This document shows positions 33,872 through 45,792 of a stretch of 64,000 bases of DNA, piece after piece. Position 1 is the first letter of the stretch; each line of letters begins with the position of its first letter. This DNA is from Diadema setosum. Taxonomy: Eukaryota; Echinodermata; Echinoidea; Diadematoida; Diadematidae. The stretch spans positions 11,382,292 to 11,446,291 of the forward strand of contig CM067075.1 of NCBI GenBank assembly GCA_033980235.1, given 5' to 3'. Under the pieces are notes generated by a model. It ran no database searches. It worked only from the letters and a program-made list of their open reading frames with translations, and had not been told where the DNA came from. The translations under genes and the position numbers were made by a program.

Positions 33872-34683
33872 TCAGACACATTTAAAATACATGTATACAT
33901 GTATACAATGAATGTGTGTCATTTTTTCATGGACCTTATGAATAAGTGAATGATATTCGACCCCGTTACCAGTAACAACACTCGACTTGTGGAGTATTAA
34001 TTAATTGGCCTACATGACTGATAAGAACAAGTTCGTTCATGCGAACATGTAGGCAGATTTGGTGGAAACTTTTTGTACACATTTGCACATATAATGTACC
34101 ATCATCTGTCCAACTGCTGTGTCAGAATCTTCATTTTCCTTATCCCTTCTTGACCGTTCAATTCCTTTTGGTAACAGACCTTGTGTATTTACCTGTTAAA
34201 AAACAGAATTCTTACATCTTTGAAACCTCTTCTGAAATGGGTCAGAACCCAGATATCAACAATACAAGATGAATACTCACTAAACCTCTCATAGTGCTTC
34301 ATTGGTGATGTACAAACATACCTTCAGCGGCAATTAAGACATGCCCCCTGTTGAGTATTGGCTGGAAGTGCAGCTACTACTTCATATACAGTAATGTACT
34401 TGCTTTCATAACGTTTATCAAGGATATCATAGTTCCATGCATTGAATATCTGTAATGGTCGAACTTCACATTTACTACAACACCCTTTTGCTTTTCAAAG
34501 GACATAAATGTACCATCGTCTTTACTAAAAATTTGAAAAAAAAGTAAAATAAATGTTCTCGTAAAGATGAATGAAAAATTAAGTTGATAGAACATATATG
34601 TTTTATCAATTTCATTCTTCTTGTTGTATCATACCACATATTTAGCACCTTTGTGAGGTAGATTATCGTGATCACATACTGTT
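33872..34683. other. Unassigned DNA
   Basis: No repeat partner or coding domain seen. Confidence 0.4.
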
Positions 34684-35125
34684 CATGGCCAATGCAGGCA
34701 TGGGGGCCATGGGCGCTCAGTTTTTGTGCACCATACAGAAGGTGTCAGCACTTTGGGCCCCACACTTTTTTCAACCCGGTAATAGGTACCGGTAAGTGGC
34801 ACTAAGAAAAATATAGATACACCTTGAAGTATGGTGGTGGTAAGGTTATGTTTTTTCTCTGAATAGCTTTTTCCTACTTGTCAGGCGAAAACACCTGGAA
34901 GTGGACTGGTAGAGATGAGCTGAGGACCTTTTTTTTTTTTTTTTCGCTTGTCAGCCGAAAAAACCGGAAGTGGATGGTAAGAAAAGATGTTGTGTTTTTT
35001 TTGTTGTTGTTGTTATCTTGTTGTTGGTTGTTTTTTTTTTTTTTCCTGCTTGCTAGCTCATGAAACCCGGAAGTGGGCCCCCACACTTTTTTGAAAATGC
35101 TGTGCCGGGCACGCTGTTCTAGGTT
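34684..35125. repeat. Repeat with three degenerate ~85-bp units
   Basis: Units share CTTGTCAGNCGAAAANACC, GGAAGTGGA and T runs (about 34868, 34945, 35040). The outer parts TGGGCCCCACACTTTTTT and GGCCCCCACACTTTTTTGA are also repeated. Confidence 0.6.
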
Positions 35126-36585
35126 TGTCAATGAACTGACAAAGTCTCCTAATCAATGTTTCTATTCTTGTTAGAAAGTCATTAAGCGCTTGCAACAACA
35201 GTGCTCTACGGTACTTGATAAAATCTGTCAGAGATTGAATGGTGTTCATCCAGGGAAACAAAATATAGCAGTGTGCAATATGATAAGTAGATCTTCTCGT
35301 TTATGTCCTGCAGGTTATCCTGGAGGCCATAAAGAGGAGAATCATCATAAATATGCACGGTCAGGTACCGGTACTGTACTGTGGTAACCGCAGCAGCGAC
35401 CCCAACACTACTGGTTACGGCGCCCCGCGCCGGGGTTAGTACTGGGGATACCTACATGCAAGTGTACAATGCAACACAGATAGAGAAAGGATTAGAAAAC
35501 GCATAACAATTTTTCCAACCATTACTCAAAATTAATCATAATACGGTTAGTCAGGGCACCAGTTTGCCACGTCTACAGGTAGGACCCAGGTTTCGACACC
35601 CAGCAGATAATTCTTGTTAAATTTCATACTAAATACAAATGTCTGACTTCAACAATCAACAAAGTTATCAATCACATTTCTAGTTTTTATAAACCCTGTT
35701 TGTCACTTGTCATCCTAATCCGATGGTGGAATATTTAGGGGAAAAGCAACACAGTGTCAGCAGAAATGCTGATATCAGCCATTTTTAGGGGTTCAAAACA
35801 ATATGATGCATTTTGTATGACATCGCCGTAAAATGAAATTCACCCATGACCATTATTTTACTTTAGTATCAATTTGTTTGCCATATCCTGATGTTTGATT
35901 TCTGTAATCGCCTTAAGTAATTGCATGGCTGAAATTCGTAATTAATGAGCAAACTTGTAGAAGGCGTTGGCTTTGAGAATGTGGCACCAGATTTCGACAA
36001 TGAAACAACAAGTTCTTGCGCTGGTGTGATTGCTGGTTTGCGTTTACAATGCAGTGTATGCGTACTGTATGCACCATGTGTTTTATGTGTGATGCGTGCT
36101 GCATGATTGCGTCGAAAAATGATGCTGGGCGTCCAAATCTGATGCCAGCGACAGCGTGACGGAAATCGCTTAAAATTGAACAAGAGCGCATTCAAATGGG
36201 AATTTGTTTAAGGCATATCATTATTGGCCTTTAAAATAGCTCAATTTCATATCGAAATTCTCAGGTAAAACGGTGCAGTATTGATGGTAAACAAGGAAAT
36301 GTGCTAAAGTGTCGAAAACTGTAACTACGACCAGCAGCCCCATACGCATCTACGCTGTGCACAGAATGGGCTGCCGGTCGCAGCTACGAAAACCGGCACC
36401 CTAGCTGTATACTAGTATATCAGCGGCAGCGTAATTCTGATCATTCTTTATTAGTAAGCCTATAGGTGATCCCGGTGAGCTGTAAAATCCAATCCATAAT
36501 CTCAGGGCCACCAACATTGGAAACTAGATTAGATCTACAATTGTAGTTGTACAGTTGTAGTTCAGTGTTAGACTCCCATATGCTA
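35126..36585. other. Unassigned DNA
   Basis: Two local hairpins stand out: GGTTACGGCGCCCCGCGCCG near 35412 and a stem GACCAGCAGCCC/GGGCTGCCGGTC at 36329-36382. No gene recognised. Confidence 0.4.
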
Positions 36586-39500
36586 TAATGCAGCTGTCAT
36601 TTGTATGACGCACCTCTTGACCCCCGGGAAATGTGCGTCATGGTCGCGTCAAGTACCACCAATTTGATGACGCGTGGTGCCGTCACGGGAGCAAAATGTC
36701 CGTCACAATACTGACCCATAATGTGCGTCATAGTCGGTCATTTAACCAGAGTGTGTCAAAAGGTTCGTTAATGGGACCGTCATGTAATTTTGCGAGGCTT
36801 CTTGCATGGGGCATGGTATCCCTCCGTAACAGCATAAAACAAACTCGCGATCGCGAGTCGGCCGAATTCACCGGCTTCTGGAAACGCGAAAATGACACAA
36901 TTTTCAATCAGTTTTATTATAACATACTGATACTCACTTCATTCTCGTATGTCTTCTTTTTCTATCTGATGTCAGACTAAAGGTCTTTTCAGAAAGTTTG
37001 AGTACAAATTTGCTCCAAAACCACACTACCAAACACGATTTGTGATTAAAATCATCACATACAGCCCGCGGCATCGCGAAGCTCGCTATCCTTCAATCGC
37101 ATTCACAACTGTAGTGTAGCATCGACCGTCGACCGTGGAACCTGAAGCAAAACCACGTGCGTGATGTCGACCATGTGGTACATGTATACATACAGTACAC
37201 GCGTACATACGTATACAGAAGGCGAGGCATGGCAGAGGCCAGGCCCCAAAACATACAAACGATTATGGAACTAACATTACTGAGAGTCTATTAAAACCTG
37301 CATTAACTTAAAATAGTAAATTCTATTTAAACACTAGCCATATAAACCATGTACCTAACTTGGGTTTAATAAGGTTCGTGTTTAAATAGGCAGGGGCTTC
37401 AATCAAGCTGTTTTCGAATCGGGGAAGGGAAGGCGGGAGGTTACGGAAAAAATTACTGTGGCCAGGCCGTAGTTTCGCGAAACTAGATAGTTTGCCATAG
37501 CAACGTGTATATCAAAACACGCGTTTCTATGGGATGTCCATGAACTAGGGAACGGTTTAGAGAAATTCGAAGTCATTCGAGGTTGAAGTGGTTTTTTCCT
37601 ACGCATTTTTTTTTTTTTTGTTCATATCTAAAAAATTCGATTTCTTAATTTTTTTTGAACTGGTATTTGGGAGTCTTGTAATATATTTAAAATGTTGATA
37701 GAAATTTCTGAATATATTCAGAAAGTACGCCTAGGCGCCTACTGTTTGGATAAACGGTAAACATGCAGTCTACGTTCGATACGAAGAAATCATTACGTCT
37801 TTCACGAGGAAAAAACATACAAAACAAACAAAAAACACCTACGAACGAATGTTGATAGCCAAAACTTTGATAAGTAATAAGCAGTTATCATGAGCGTGAA
37901 CTGAAATTAATTGTCATGATTTTGTTGTCTAACCAGGTGATGACTGCATCTCATTGAACCTACTCGTAGTGAATTTCTCTGGGCATACGAGACCTTTTAA
38001 GTATTTCTGGCTCAGTTGCATTTTTAATTGACTGATTAATCGATCTTTTTTTTATTGTTCAGGGAACATAAGATATTCGATCAAGTACATTATATTCGAC
38101 TGTTTGATGTTTCCTACTATGCGCCAAAAGAAAGGCTATAGAATCACGATATCACGAATGATTCCTTTAATTCAACTAATGAGCTGGTTCTTCGATCGAT
38201 ATTTCCATGATATTTACACGCTGTTTATTCCAGTGCGCGCATTCTTCCGTCTGGCACGCACCTGGGTGTGGCACATGCTTTTGTGGAAATTTCCACAAGG
38301 GGAGAGGGGTGGGGTGTCAAGTTTCTTCGAGCCGAAGAGACTACGTGTAAAACAATCTCTTCGCTCTAATTTATTGTCATTCGTGCTTTCCCCTTATTCT
38401 TTGCTGATATTGAACATTTAGATTTAACTTTACGAAGGTTGGTAGCACGTGGTTCTATTTTGTTGTGAGGTGTATGTAATTTCTTTTTTTTTTATCATTC
38501 TTGGAAAGGAAAAGAAGAGTAAGGGGGAAAGAAGAATAAGAGGGAAAGTAAAATGGAACGAACGGCACGTACGCTCAGCATTCACAGTAAGCCGTCTTTT
38601 TACACCAGCATAGTTATCATCATCACCATCAGACATCACTCAGACCATTTTAGCCTTTTCCTATCAACATTAAGAAAAATAAATAACAAATACAAAGTAT
38701 CAACACCTCCCAACAACACAAATATTTAGAAAAGACAACACACGGCACACTACAGCGGCTGGTATCAAACTTCGTCGCTTCGATTCGAAAAAAGTATTGC
38801 AGCAAAGCGGAGAAATCGCCGTTACGAAAATAGCAGTGCGAGACACTTGAAAGAATTACGTCAAATACTTCAAAGTATAAAGGGAACGGATAAAGTGATA
38901 TAAAATGGAAGAAATCGTACCAAACCATGTGTGAAAAACGACACTGCGGAACGGTAAGTTTAGTACATAGTAGGCTTAGTCCCTAGCAACAGTTTACAGC
39001 ACCGAAAGCTACGCGAAAATAAGGTGAAAATAAATACACATTGGAAACTCGGTATTGCGACAAGATCCTTAGGATCAAGTCAATAAACGATACAAAACAA
39101 AGGAAATCAATTCAATTTGACCGGAAAATAGTTTGTTATAAGTATTCTGTTGTATGAGATCTCCTTTGATAGGCCGAGAAATACATCGAGCTTCCACGAT
39201 ACTCGGGAAAGACAGTTCGAACGCTTTTCACCTGCACATACTGCAGTGCACATCAATACACGAACAGAAACTCACCTCTTCTTGCAGAAAAATGATGCAA
39301 TAACGTTACAAAAAACACACACAACACTCTAAAAATCATTTCATACTTGGGAGGCAAGGGACAAGCGGATGAAGAAGAAGAGAAAAAGAAGCAGACATTG
39401 CACAACGGAACGCTTCTACCCCGATTCGAATCGAAACAGGGTACTGGAGTGTAGTAGCAGCTGGCTACAGTGTGCAGCTAAGCTACTATACTAACGCTCC

Positions 39501-39881
39501 CCAGCCGCCCACAACATGGGGATACAGTACCACGGCGATCGAAGTAAACATCCAGGGTCCGTAGGCGAGAGGGATTCACGCGGGCGAAGTTCCGTTCGGT
39601 GTACACAGTTCGCAGGCAGCGAATTGCGTGAGCGCACACAGAGCTCTGCAGCATTCCAGTCTGGCACGTACTGCGAATAACATGTGCGTCAAGGGTCAGT
39701 CATTTTCACGAAGAGGTGCGTCACCATTTTGACTGGTTAATGCGTCAATGTCTCATAGAGGTGGGTCACTTTTTGTGACGGAGGGTACGTCATGGTACCT
39801 AAAAGGTATGACGCACATTGGTACTTTGACGCACCTATCCCGGGGGTCAAGAGGTGCGTCATACAAATGACAGCTGCATAA
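36586..39881. mobile_element. 3.3 kb Harbinger-like DNA transposon, non-autonomous
   Basis: 41-bp perfect TIRs at 36589-36629 and 39838-39878 start TGCAGCTGTCATTTGTATGA and are flanked by TAA on both sides (36586-36588, 39879-39881). The 3-bp TAA duplication is typical of PIF/Harbinger. Both subterminal zones are dense in TGCGTCA/TGACGCA. I find no transposase or Myb-like frame, so I take it as non-autonomous or decayed. Confidence 0.8.
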
Positions 39882-40905
39882 TTTGGGTGTCAAAATGAGT
39901 GAGATCAATAGAAATGTATGCAAATGAAATGAAGCTTTAACAATTAGACGTGTAAACTGAGCAGTCAGTCTGAGGATGATGAGGTGAGCTGTGAGAAAGG
40001 AACAAAATGAGCCGAGTTGAGCGAGTCTCACTCTCAGTGTGAGTGAGAGTTGCAGTTGGCATGAAATCTAACCTAGGCCTTAACTGCGACAGCCGCCACA
40101 CGCAGTCGGCGGCGCGGTCTCCGGGGCTAACCTAGGCCTATGCCTACTAGTGTTTACATCTTTGTACACTGTACGGTTAATGAACAGTGCTAAAGTAATT
40201 GTAAATTAGATGTGCGGTCATGCCATCGCCACATAGATTACACATGTATGCAAATATCACACATGATGTCCCCTGTCCCCCTATTCCCACATCCTGTCCC
40301 CCTATTCCCAATACTCTGGTACTAGACCTAGTCAATTCTGATGTGGGATGAGCAGTAATTAATTTTTAGGTGTACCAGCCTGTCTGCCTTGCCTTTTTTT
40401 TTTTTTTTTTTTTTTTTTTGAACTGACGATATGCGATACAGTGTAGATGAGGATAGACCTGGACTGAGTGGAAGCTCGACTGCTGCTACACAGCAGTCTT
40501 CCAGTATCTTCGGTAAAGGTAGAGGTAAATGATCACGGGCATGGCACCACGGGCCACCACCACCATGACCACGGCCATCGTAATCGCCGGCCACGGAGTT
40601 TCATTTGACGAATGAGCAACGCTAATTTCAATGTATGGGACTACCTCCGCACAAATTACCATCATCAGCAGCAGCACGGATAACTACAATACACAGCAAC
40701 AGAACGGAAGTTCCATAATTCCATTACGCTGTGGTCAGGTGGAGATTTGACTTACAACTTATTTTAAGCGGCTTTGAATTTATCTATGGACGGCATTGAT
40801 GTATCAATAGGGTTCCCCATCAATAGCAAAGGGCAGATCTGATCCAGAGTCCCGTACCAGTATGCATGGTTTGCTATAAACGGTGCATTTGCGGTCAGTC
40901 CTAAA
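39882..40905. other. Unassigned DNA
   Basis: A T run near 40397-40420 and short GC-rich patches at 40080-40130. No gene recognised. Confidence 0.4.
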
Positions 40906-40943
40906 GTCGACCCGCCTTTTGTTTTAGACGGCACAGATTGGGG

Positions 40944-40975
40944 ACCCTAACCCTAAACCTAACCCTATACCCTAA
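40944..40975. repeat. Interstitial telomere-like repeat, left part
   Basis: ACCCTAACCCTAAACCTAAC then CCTATACCCTAAAG: degenerate CCCTAA units, cut by the insertion at ~40979. Confidence 0.85.
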
Positions 40976-41006
<31 letters not shown>

Positions 41007-41007
41007 T

Positions 41008-41726
41008 GTTGTATTGGCGTAACCCGCCCGACCCTAAAAATTCCGCCGACCCTATGTTTTTTTATTATTTTTTTTTTGCTATCGATATCAAGTATCTTGT
41101 TGACTGCGATCGTGATCGCAAAAAAACCCGGAAGTGGAAACGGCTCTGGGGATATCGGATGTGATGTACGACTGAAAGATCACGAGAGAGATCTCGCTAG
41201 CGCTAGCGCCTCGCATAGCCTCGCTTGATCCAGGGAGGTACCACCTCCCTGCTTGATCAGTACGTCATCTGTTTCCAACACGGACGCGTACTCTATCAAG
41301 ATTTATACAGTGTATACTTGCATTCAGACTGCAATGTATTGTGCATAGTTTTGCCATAGGTTTCTTGTGTGGAGAACTTACACGAATCTGTATATGTGGG
41401 ACTGTAATAGAGATCGCCGTGTGCGATGAAAAGATCGTACATATGGGTCAATTTGCATCTATCTTATCTAAGTCAAAATAGTAAAATATGAAGTGAAAAC
41501 ATTCAGGATAATGATTTCAACATCTTTAAATTCCGTGAAGGGGTATAATTTGAGTAATATCGGCCTCATAAATGATTTGTAGAATAGATGAACACAGCAC
41601 ACGGTGCGGCAGTTGTAACTGTTTACTGTGAGCGCGAGTTTTACACGTAAAATGCAGGTAGCAAAAAAAAAAAAAAAAACCGCCCGACCGACCCTATTTG
41701 AAAATCTCATGTTACGCCAATACAAC
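41008..41726. repeat. MITE with GTTGTATTGGCGTAAC ends, copy 1
   Basis: TIRs at 41008-41023 and 41711-41726, bordered outside by ~27 A on the left and ~28 T on the right. The interior (GCTATCGATATCAAGTATCT, GATATCGGATGT, ATTTATACAGTG, GTAAAATATGAAGTGAAAAC) matches the copy at 52345-53010. Contains micro-palindrome site D. Confidence 0.88.
41224..41258. repeat. Micro-palindrome site D: 21-bp insert with 7-bp duplication CTTGATC
   Basis: Insert 41231-41251 has arms CAGGGAGGT / ACCTCCCTG around ACC. CTTGATC at 41224-41230 and 41252-41258. The paralogous MITE copy at 52525-52531 has a single CTTGATC and no insert, so this is an empty-site proof. Confidence 0.92.
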
Positions 41727-41755
41727 CTTTTTTTTTTTTTTTTTTTTTTTTTTTT

Positions 41756-41851
41756 GCCTAATCCTATTCCTAACCCTGACCATCAAACCCTAACCCTATT
41801 ATCCTAACCCTGGCCCTAACCCTAACCCTAACACTCAGACTCGTGTATTTC
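41756..41851. repeat. Interstitial telomere-like repeat, right part
   Basis: Degenerate CCTAAT/CCCTAA units ending in ACCCTAACCCTAACACTC; continuation of 40944-40975 on the other side of the inner MITE. Confidence 0.85.
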
Positions 41852-41921
41852 CCATAGGTAACTTATGCGCCATGCCCCAATCTGTGCCGTCTAAGGAAAA
41901 AAAAAAAAAAGCAGGCGGGAC

Positions 41922-43344
41922 ACAGAAAAAAAAAAATGCCTTCGTTCGATCATGGAGCTACTCACGGTCGATCCAACCGGTTTGACTGCATGGGGTGGTC
42001 GGTTGGACCCTCTGGAACACCCGTAGGAAGTATGTGATTCCAAATTATGGTGTTCATGAAATTTTACAGTCCACTTAGAAACGACAAGATCTTATTGTTC
42101 GAAAAAAAAGGTCTGCGCATTCTAAGACTACTACTGTACACACAACAGTGGTACCAAGTGAACCGTTTTGTTGTTGTTGTTGTTGTTTTTTTTGTTTTTG
42201 TCCTTGTCGCAATCACTGGCTATGCGCCCTCACTCGGCTTAGAGCCGTTGATGTAAGAACAGAAAACTGTTGATCCCATGATCCGAAGGACTCCTTTACA
42301 AGGTTACAGCTTGTTATTCCAAAGGCTCTTTATTCCTAAAATTCGTTATTCCAAAGGTTCATTGTTCCGAATTTTATTTTCGGATTAACCAATCTTCTGA
42401 ATAACGAACCTTCGGAATAACGAACAGCACCCCTTTACAATGGGAGGCCATTGTACACTTTCTCTTTGATGTGTTCTACTAATATTGCTGCATTGTTCAC
42501 TCAATCCGCATGTCTATGAAGGTGAACTTGTCCTTTAACTTTTGTTCCTGCTATAATGGGAGCTGCTTTTGTTCCTCGAAGCGAGAGGGTCAGCTTTTTT
42601 CTGGTGGTCAAGTCTTTTATGCTTTTTCATCTTGATGAATTTCACTAATCGTCCCCGATGCTATAACACAAAAGAAGAAAACGTTTTGTTCTTGTCTATG
42701 CGTGACACGCGTACATTGAACAGCTAGAGCAGAGAAAGGACCCTTGAACTATGCCGCCAGTGAGGTGGTACCACACGCACAATGTACATTCCCCAGCTGT
42801 GTGTTCGTGTGTTGTTGTCGTCAGTGATTGTCTCCTAAGTTCGAAGAATAACTGAAGTCATTTAGACATAGTAATCGATCAGGGTAACATAATATTATGA
42901 CATAAGTATAGAGAGTTGAAGATTGTAGGCCTAGTTATTTTGATATAGGCTAAGTATCAGAATAAGCCCATAGGCAGTGTTCGCACCAGCAATAAGTGTA
43001 TGTACTATTAAAAATCAGCGCTGGTTTTCACCCAAAGCCGATTTGGTTCACGCTTACTATATAACACTTGAAATAATATGTGTGTATGTACACGTTATGC
43101 ATATGTATTAGTATACATGTATGTGTACATCGTCCATTGTGTTGGACTTGGAATAGCATTATAAGAAGAGGAAATCTCGAGTAAGGCATTAATTTTGTAG
43201 TTCCAGAAAAGTTTTCAATAACAAAACTTTCTAGAAGGCTGGGCGCGAATGACGGCTTTCAGAGGCGTAAACCCGCCTTCATACAATGTATCGCACAGGG
43301 CGTTCTTTTAGTGAGGGTTAGGTAATACCATTAAGATTATGTCA
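41922..43344. other. Unassigned, with a GTTATTCCGAA repeat
   Basis: At 42310-42430 variants of TTCGTTATTCCGAAGGTTC occur on both strands, forming a loose palindrome. 42440-42545 resembles one arm of the TTAAAGGG MITE at 47265. No gene recognised. Confidence 0.5.
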
Positions 43345-43900
43345 TTTATTTATTTATTTATTCATTTATTAAGTCTTCTTTAAAAGCAGGTCAAGTAGTC
43401 CCATTCAGTGCCACAAAGGCCTGCTTTACAAGGGAGTCCTGTGTCGCTGTACATCGCAACATTACATGTGCACACACGTGGGTAAAACAAAGAACAAAAC
43501 CGGCGAACACACTATAGTAAATGGGATACGGCTAAATAGCAATCGGTTTGTAAGAACATAAAACACATAGGAAAGAACATAAAACGAGCAGAGGAAAAAG
43601 ATATATTCACAGTTCATACACTTTGCTAGTGCAAAGGGTTCATATCAAATGAGACTTGAGAGATTGATGTTGGCGTACACGATTCTTAAATGTTTGCAAT
43701 GAGGAGGCTTTTTGAATAAAAATGGGTAACTCATTGAATAATTGTTACTTGCAGCACGTGATAGAACATTTCTTTATTCATATTCATGATTAAGTTTGGG
43801 TATATGTAATTGGCAAAAAAGGTATGAAAATATCAATATTAGTGGCAGAGTCAAGTCAAGAGAATAAGATGAGATCCAGTCTCACGAAAAGCGAACAAAG
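43345..43900 (-). repeat. LINE 3' end in reverse orientation
   Basis: On the minus strand GACTACTTGACCTGCTTTTA leads to AAGAAGACTTAATAAATGAA and AATAAATAAATAAATG, the tail of a CR1/L2-like LINE. The rest has no readable RT. Confidence 0.5.
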
Positions 43901-44713
43901 TAAAGAAGGTTTCAAAGAGAAATAATTTGCGTACATATGCCCCCCCTTTTTTTTACATTTGTGCATACTGAACATTGTTATATCTGTCGAAATCATTGGT
44001 GAATTGTGTTGGCTAGGCATATCGTATTTCAAGAAGGATTCATATTCAAATGGAGTATTGTCTTGGACAAAGCGCACGTATACATTGGACTGTACAGCTG
44101 TACATGTAACTTCTAACGGAGTGTATAAGAGAGATTCTTGTTTCCTCTCATTTTTTAGAGGGGCAATCCTGACAATTTTCTCAATTTCACATCATGTGTG
44201 TACATAAATGAACAGATCAATGTGATCCTTGAGCAGATGAACCTATACCTAGAAAAACAAAAACAAAACAAACCCTAACAAATTACACTGAACAATGTGG
44301 GTAACGTATAGACTATTGGCAGATAGGGATGTCTTCGCGCAATTCCGAAATGAGAACGCTTGTTCTGTGTATGATTATAATATGCATGAGAAAACTGAAA
44401 AACTCGGTTCCTAGCTGAAGTGTCATGTATCCAAAACTAAAAACTAAAACTGCAGTTAATGTCTGTATGCCATTACCTTATTGAATGAGCTTATGAAAGA
44501 GTGTGGAATACTGACAGACGTGAACAGCGTCATCTCTGCATAATATAATTGCAAATGCATGTGTTGCGTTGTTGTTGTGTTGGTGTTTTCTTATTCTTGT
44601 GTTACCAATTTTGACACTTTTGGGTTTGCCGTTCCGCGTTCCACTGTACAGGATTACATCGTTTTGTAGTGTGCCATAAAGCTTGTTCTTTCATTTTAAA
44701 ATTTGTGAATGTG

Positions 44714-44714
44714 C

Positions 44715-44764
<50 letters not shown>
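44714..44764. repeat. (TG)n microsatellite
   Basis: About 22 uninterrupted TG units. Confidence 0.95.
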
Positions 44765-44768
<4 letters not shown>

Positions 44769-45749
44769 CTTTTTCCGACTGGAAATACAGGTCCTACACA
44801 ATTATTCATCATACTTTTAAAGCTTGAAAATCATTCTCAATGATTTTAGAACGCTAAACAGTATCAACTGGTGCGCTATACCGCTATCGGGAAAATTTCC
44901 CAAGTCAGAAAATAGCGCGCTATCTCGAAACATCGGGCTGATGTGAAAACGCCTAGTGTTATCTGATATATAGTTTATGAATTATTAAGAATCACGAGTG
45001 GAAGATGTTTTCTGAAACACCTAGTACAAGTTTCCAATACAGGCACGACAGGCGCACTAGGCAGAAACCCTTGTGTGTATAGTAAAGTCTGTGTGCGCCA
45101 AGACTATTACACGCACCACTGCACTACAGCCGCTCCCAACAAGAAAGAGATAAGATAAGATACAATGCACGGTAAACATAATAATAGGCATGAATGTTTA
45201 TTGATTCATTGAGCTATTAAACATTTTGAATAAGAGTGCACATTTTCCAGAACGATTGAAATCCGAAATCTTGCGTAAGCTAATTTTCAATTGAATTCAT
45301 CGATCCTTGCAGGTTATAGTTGATCATGTGTCTAAGCTCCTTGATGGGCCCATTTGCAAGTATTTTGCTGACATTTTAAAAACTTCAAGTTTGTATCAAT
45401 CTGTATAATGATGAAAGTACTAATAATAACCTACATACGTACGTCTGTAGGATAAGGATGTAGGCCTGTAAGGTGATCTTTGTTCGATTGTTTGATATAA
45501 TACTATTTATTTTCCGCAAATCAGCATACCTAACTTACATAAGCAGTAACATATTGGAAATAAATGATTATCCAAATTAATTTAATACAGAGTCGTTTGA
45601 CTTGCATAAACAATGGTAATAAAAGAAAATTAATGATTTGATTTACTATACAGTAAGCATGTCTAGGTAGCGGTGATTACAATAACAATGTAGTTAGGAA
45701 GCGGTTATGCAGAGGGCGGTCATTCCTTCCGCAATTCTCTGGGTGCTTA
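44765..45749. other. Unassigned DNA
   Basis: No repeat partner, RNA gene or coding domain recognised. Confidence 0.4.
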
Positions 45750-45792
45750 CACGAAACAGGGAGGCGATTTCCTCTCACCTCCCTGCATGAAA
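45750..45792. repeat. Micro-palindrome site E: 29-bp insert with duplication CACGAAA/CATGAAA
   Basis: Insert 45757-45785 starts CAGGGAGG and ends TCTCACCTCCCTG; flanks match 6 of 7. It retains the longest arm of the set. Insert plus duplication is 36 bp. Confidence 0.78.

Larger units (their letters stand above)
40906..41921. mobile_element. MITE with telomere-like interior (outer element of a nest)
   Basis: TIR core TTAGACGGCACAGATTGGGG at 40924-40943 and its complement at 41875-41894. The TIRs extend outward as GTCGACCCGCC and GGCGGGAC. Inside the TIRs lie CCCTAA-type repeats and a second MITE. Confidence 0.8.
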
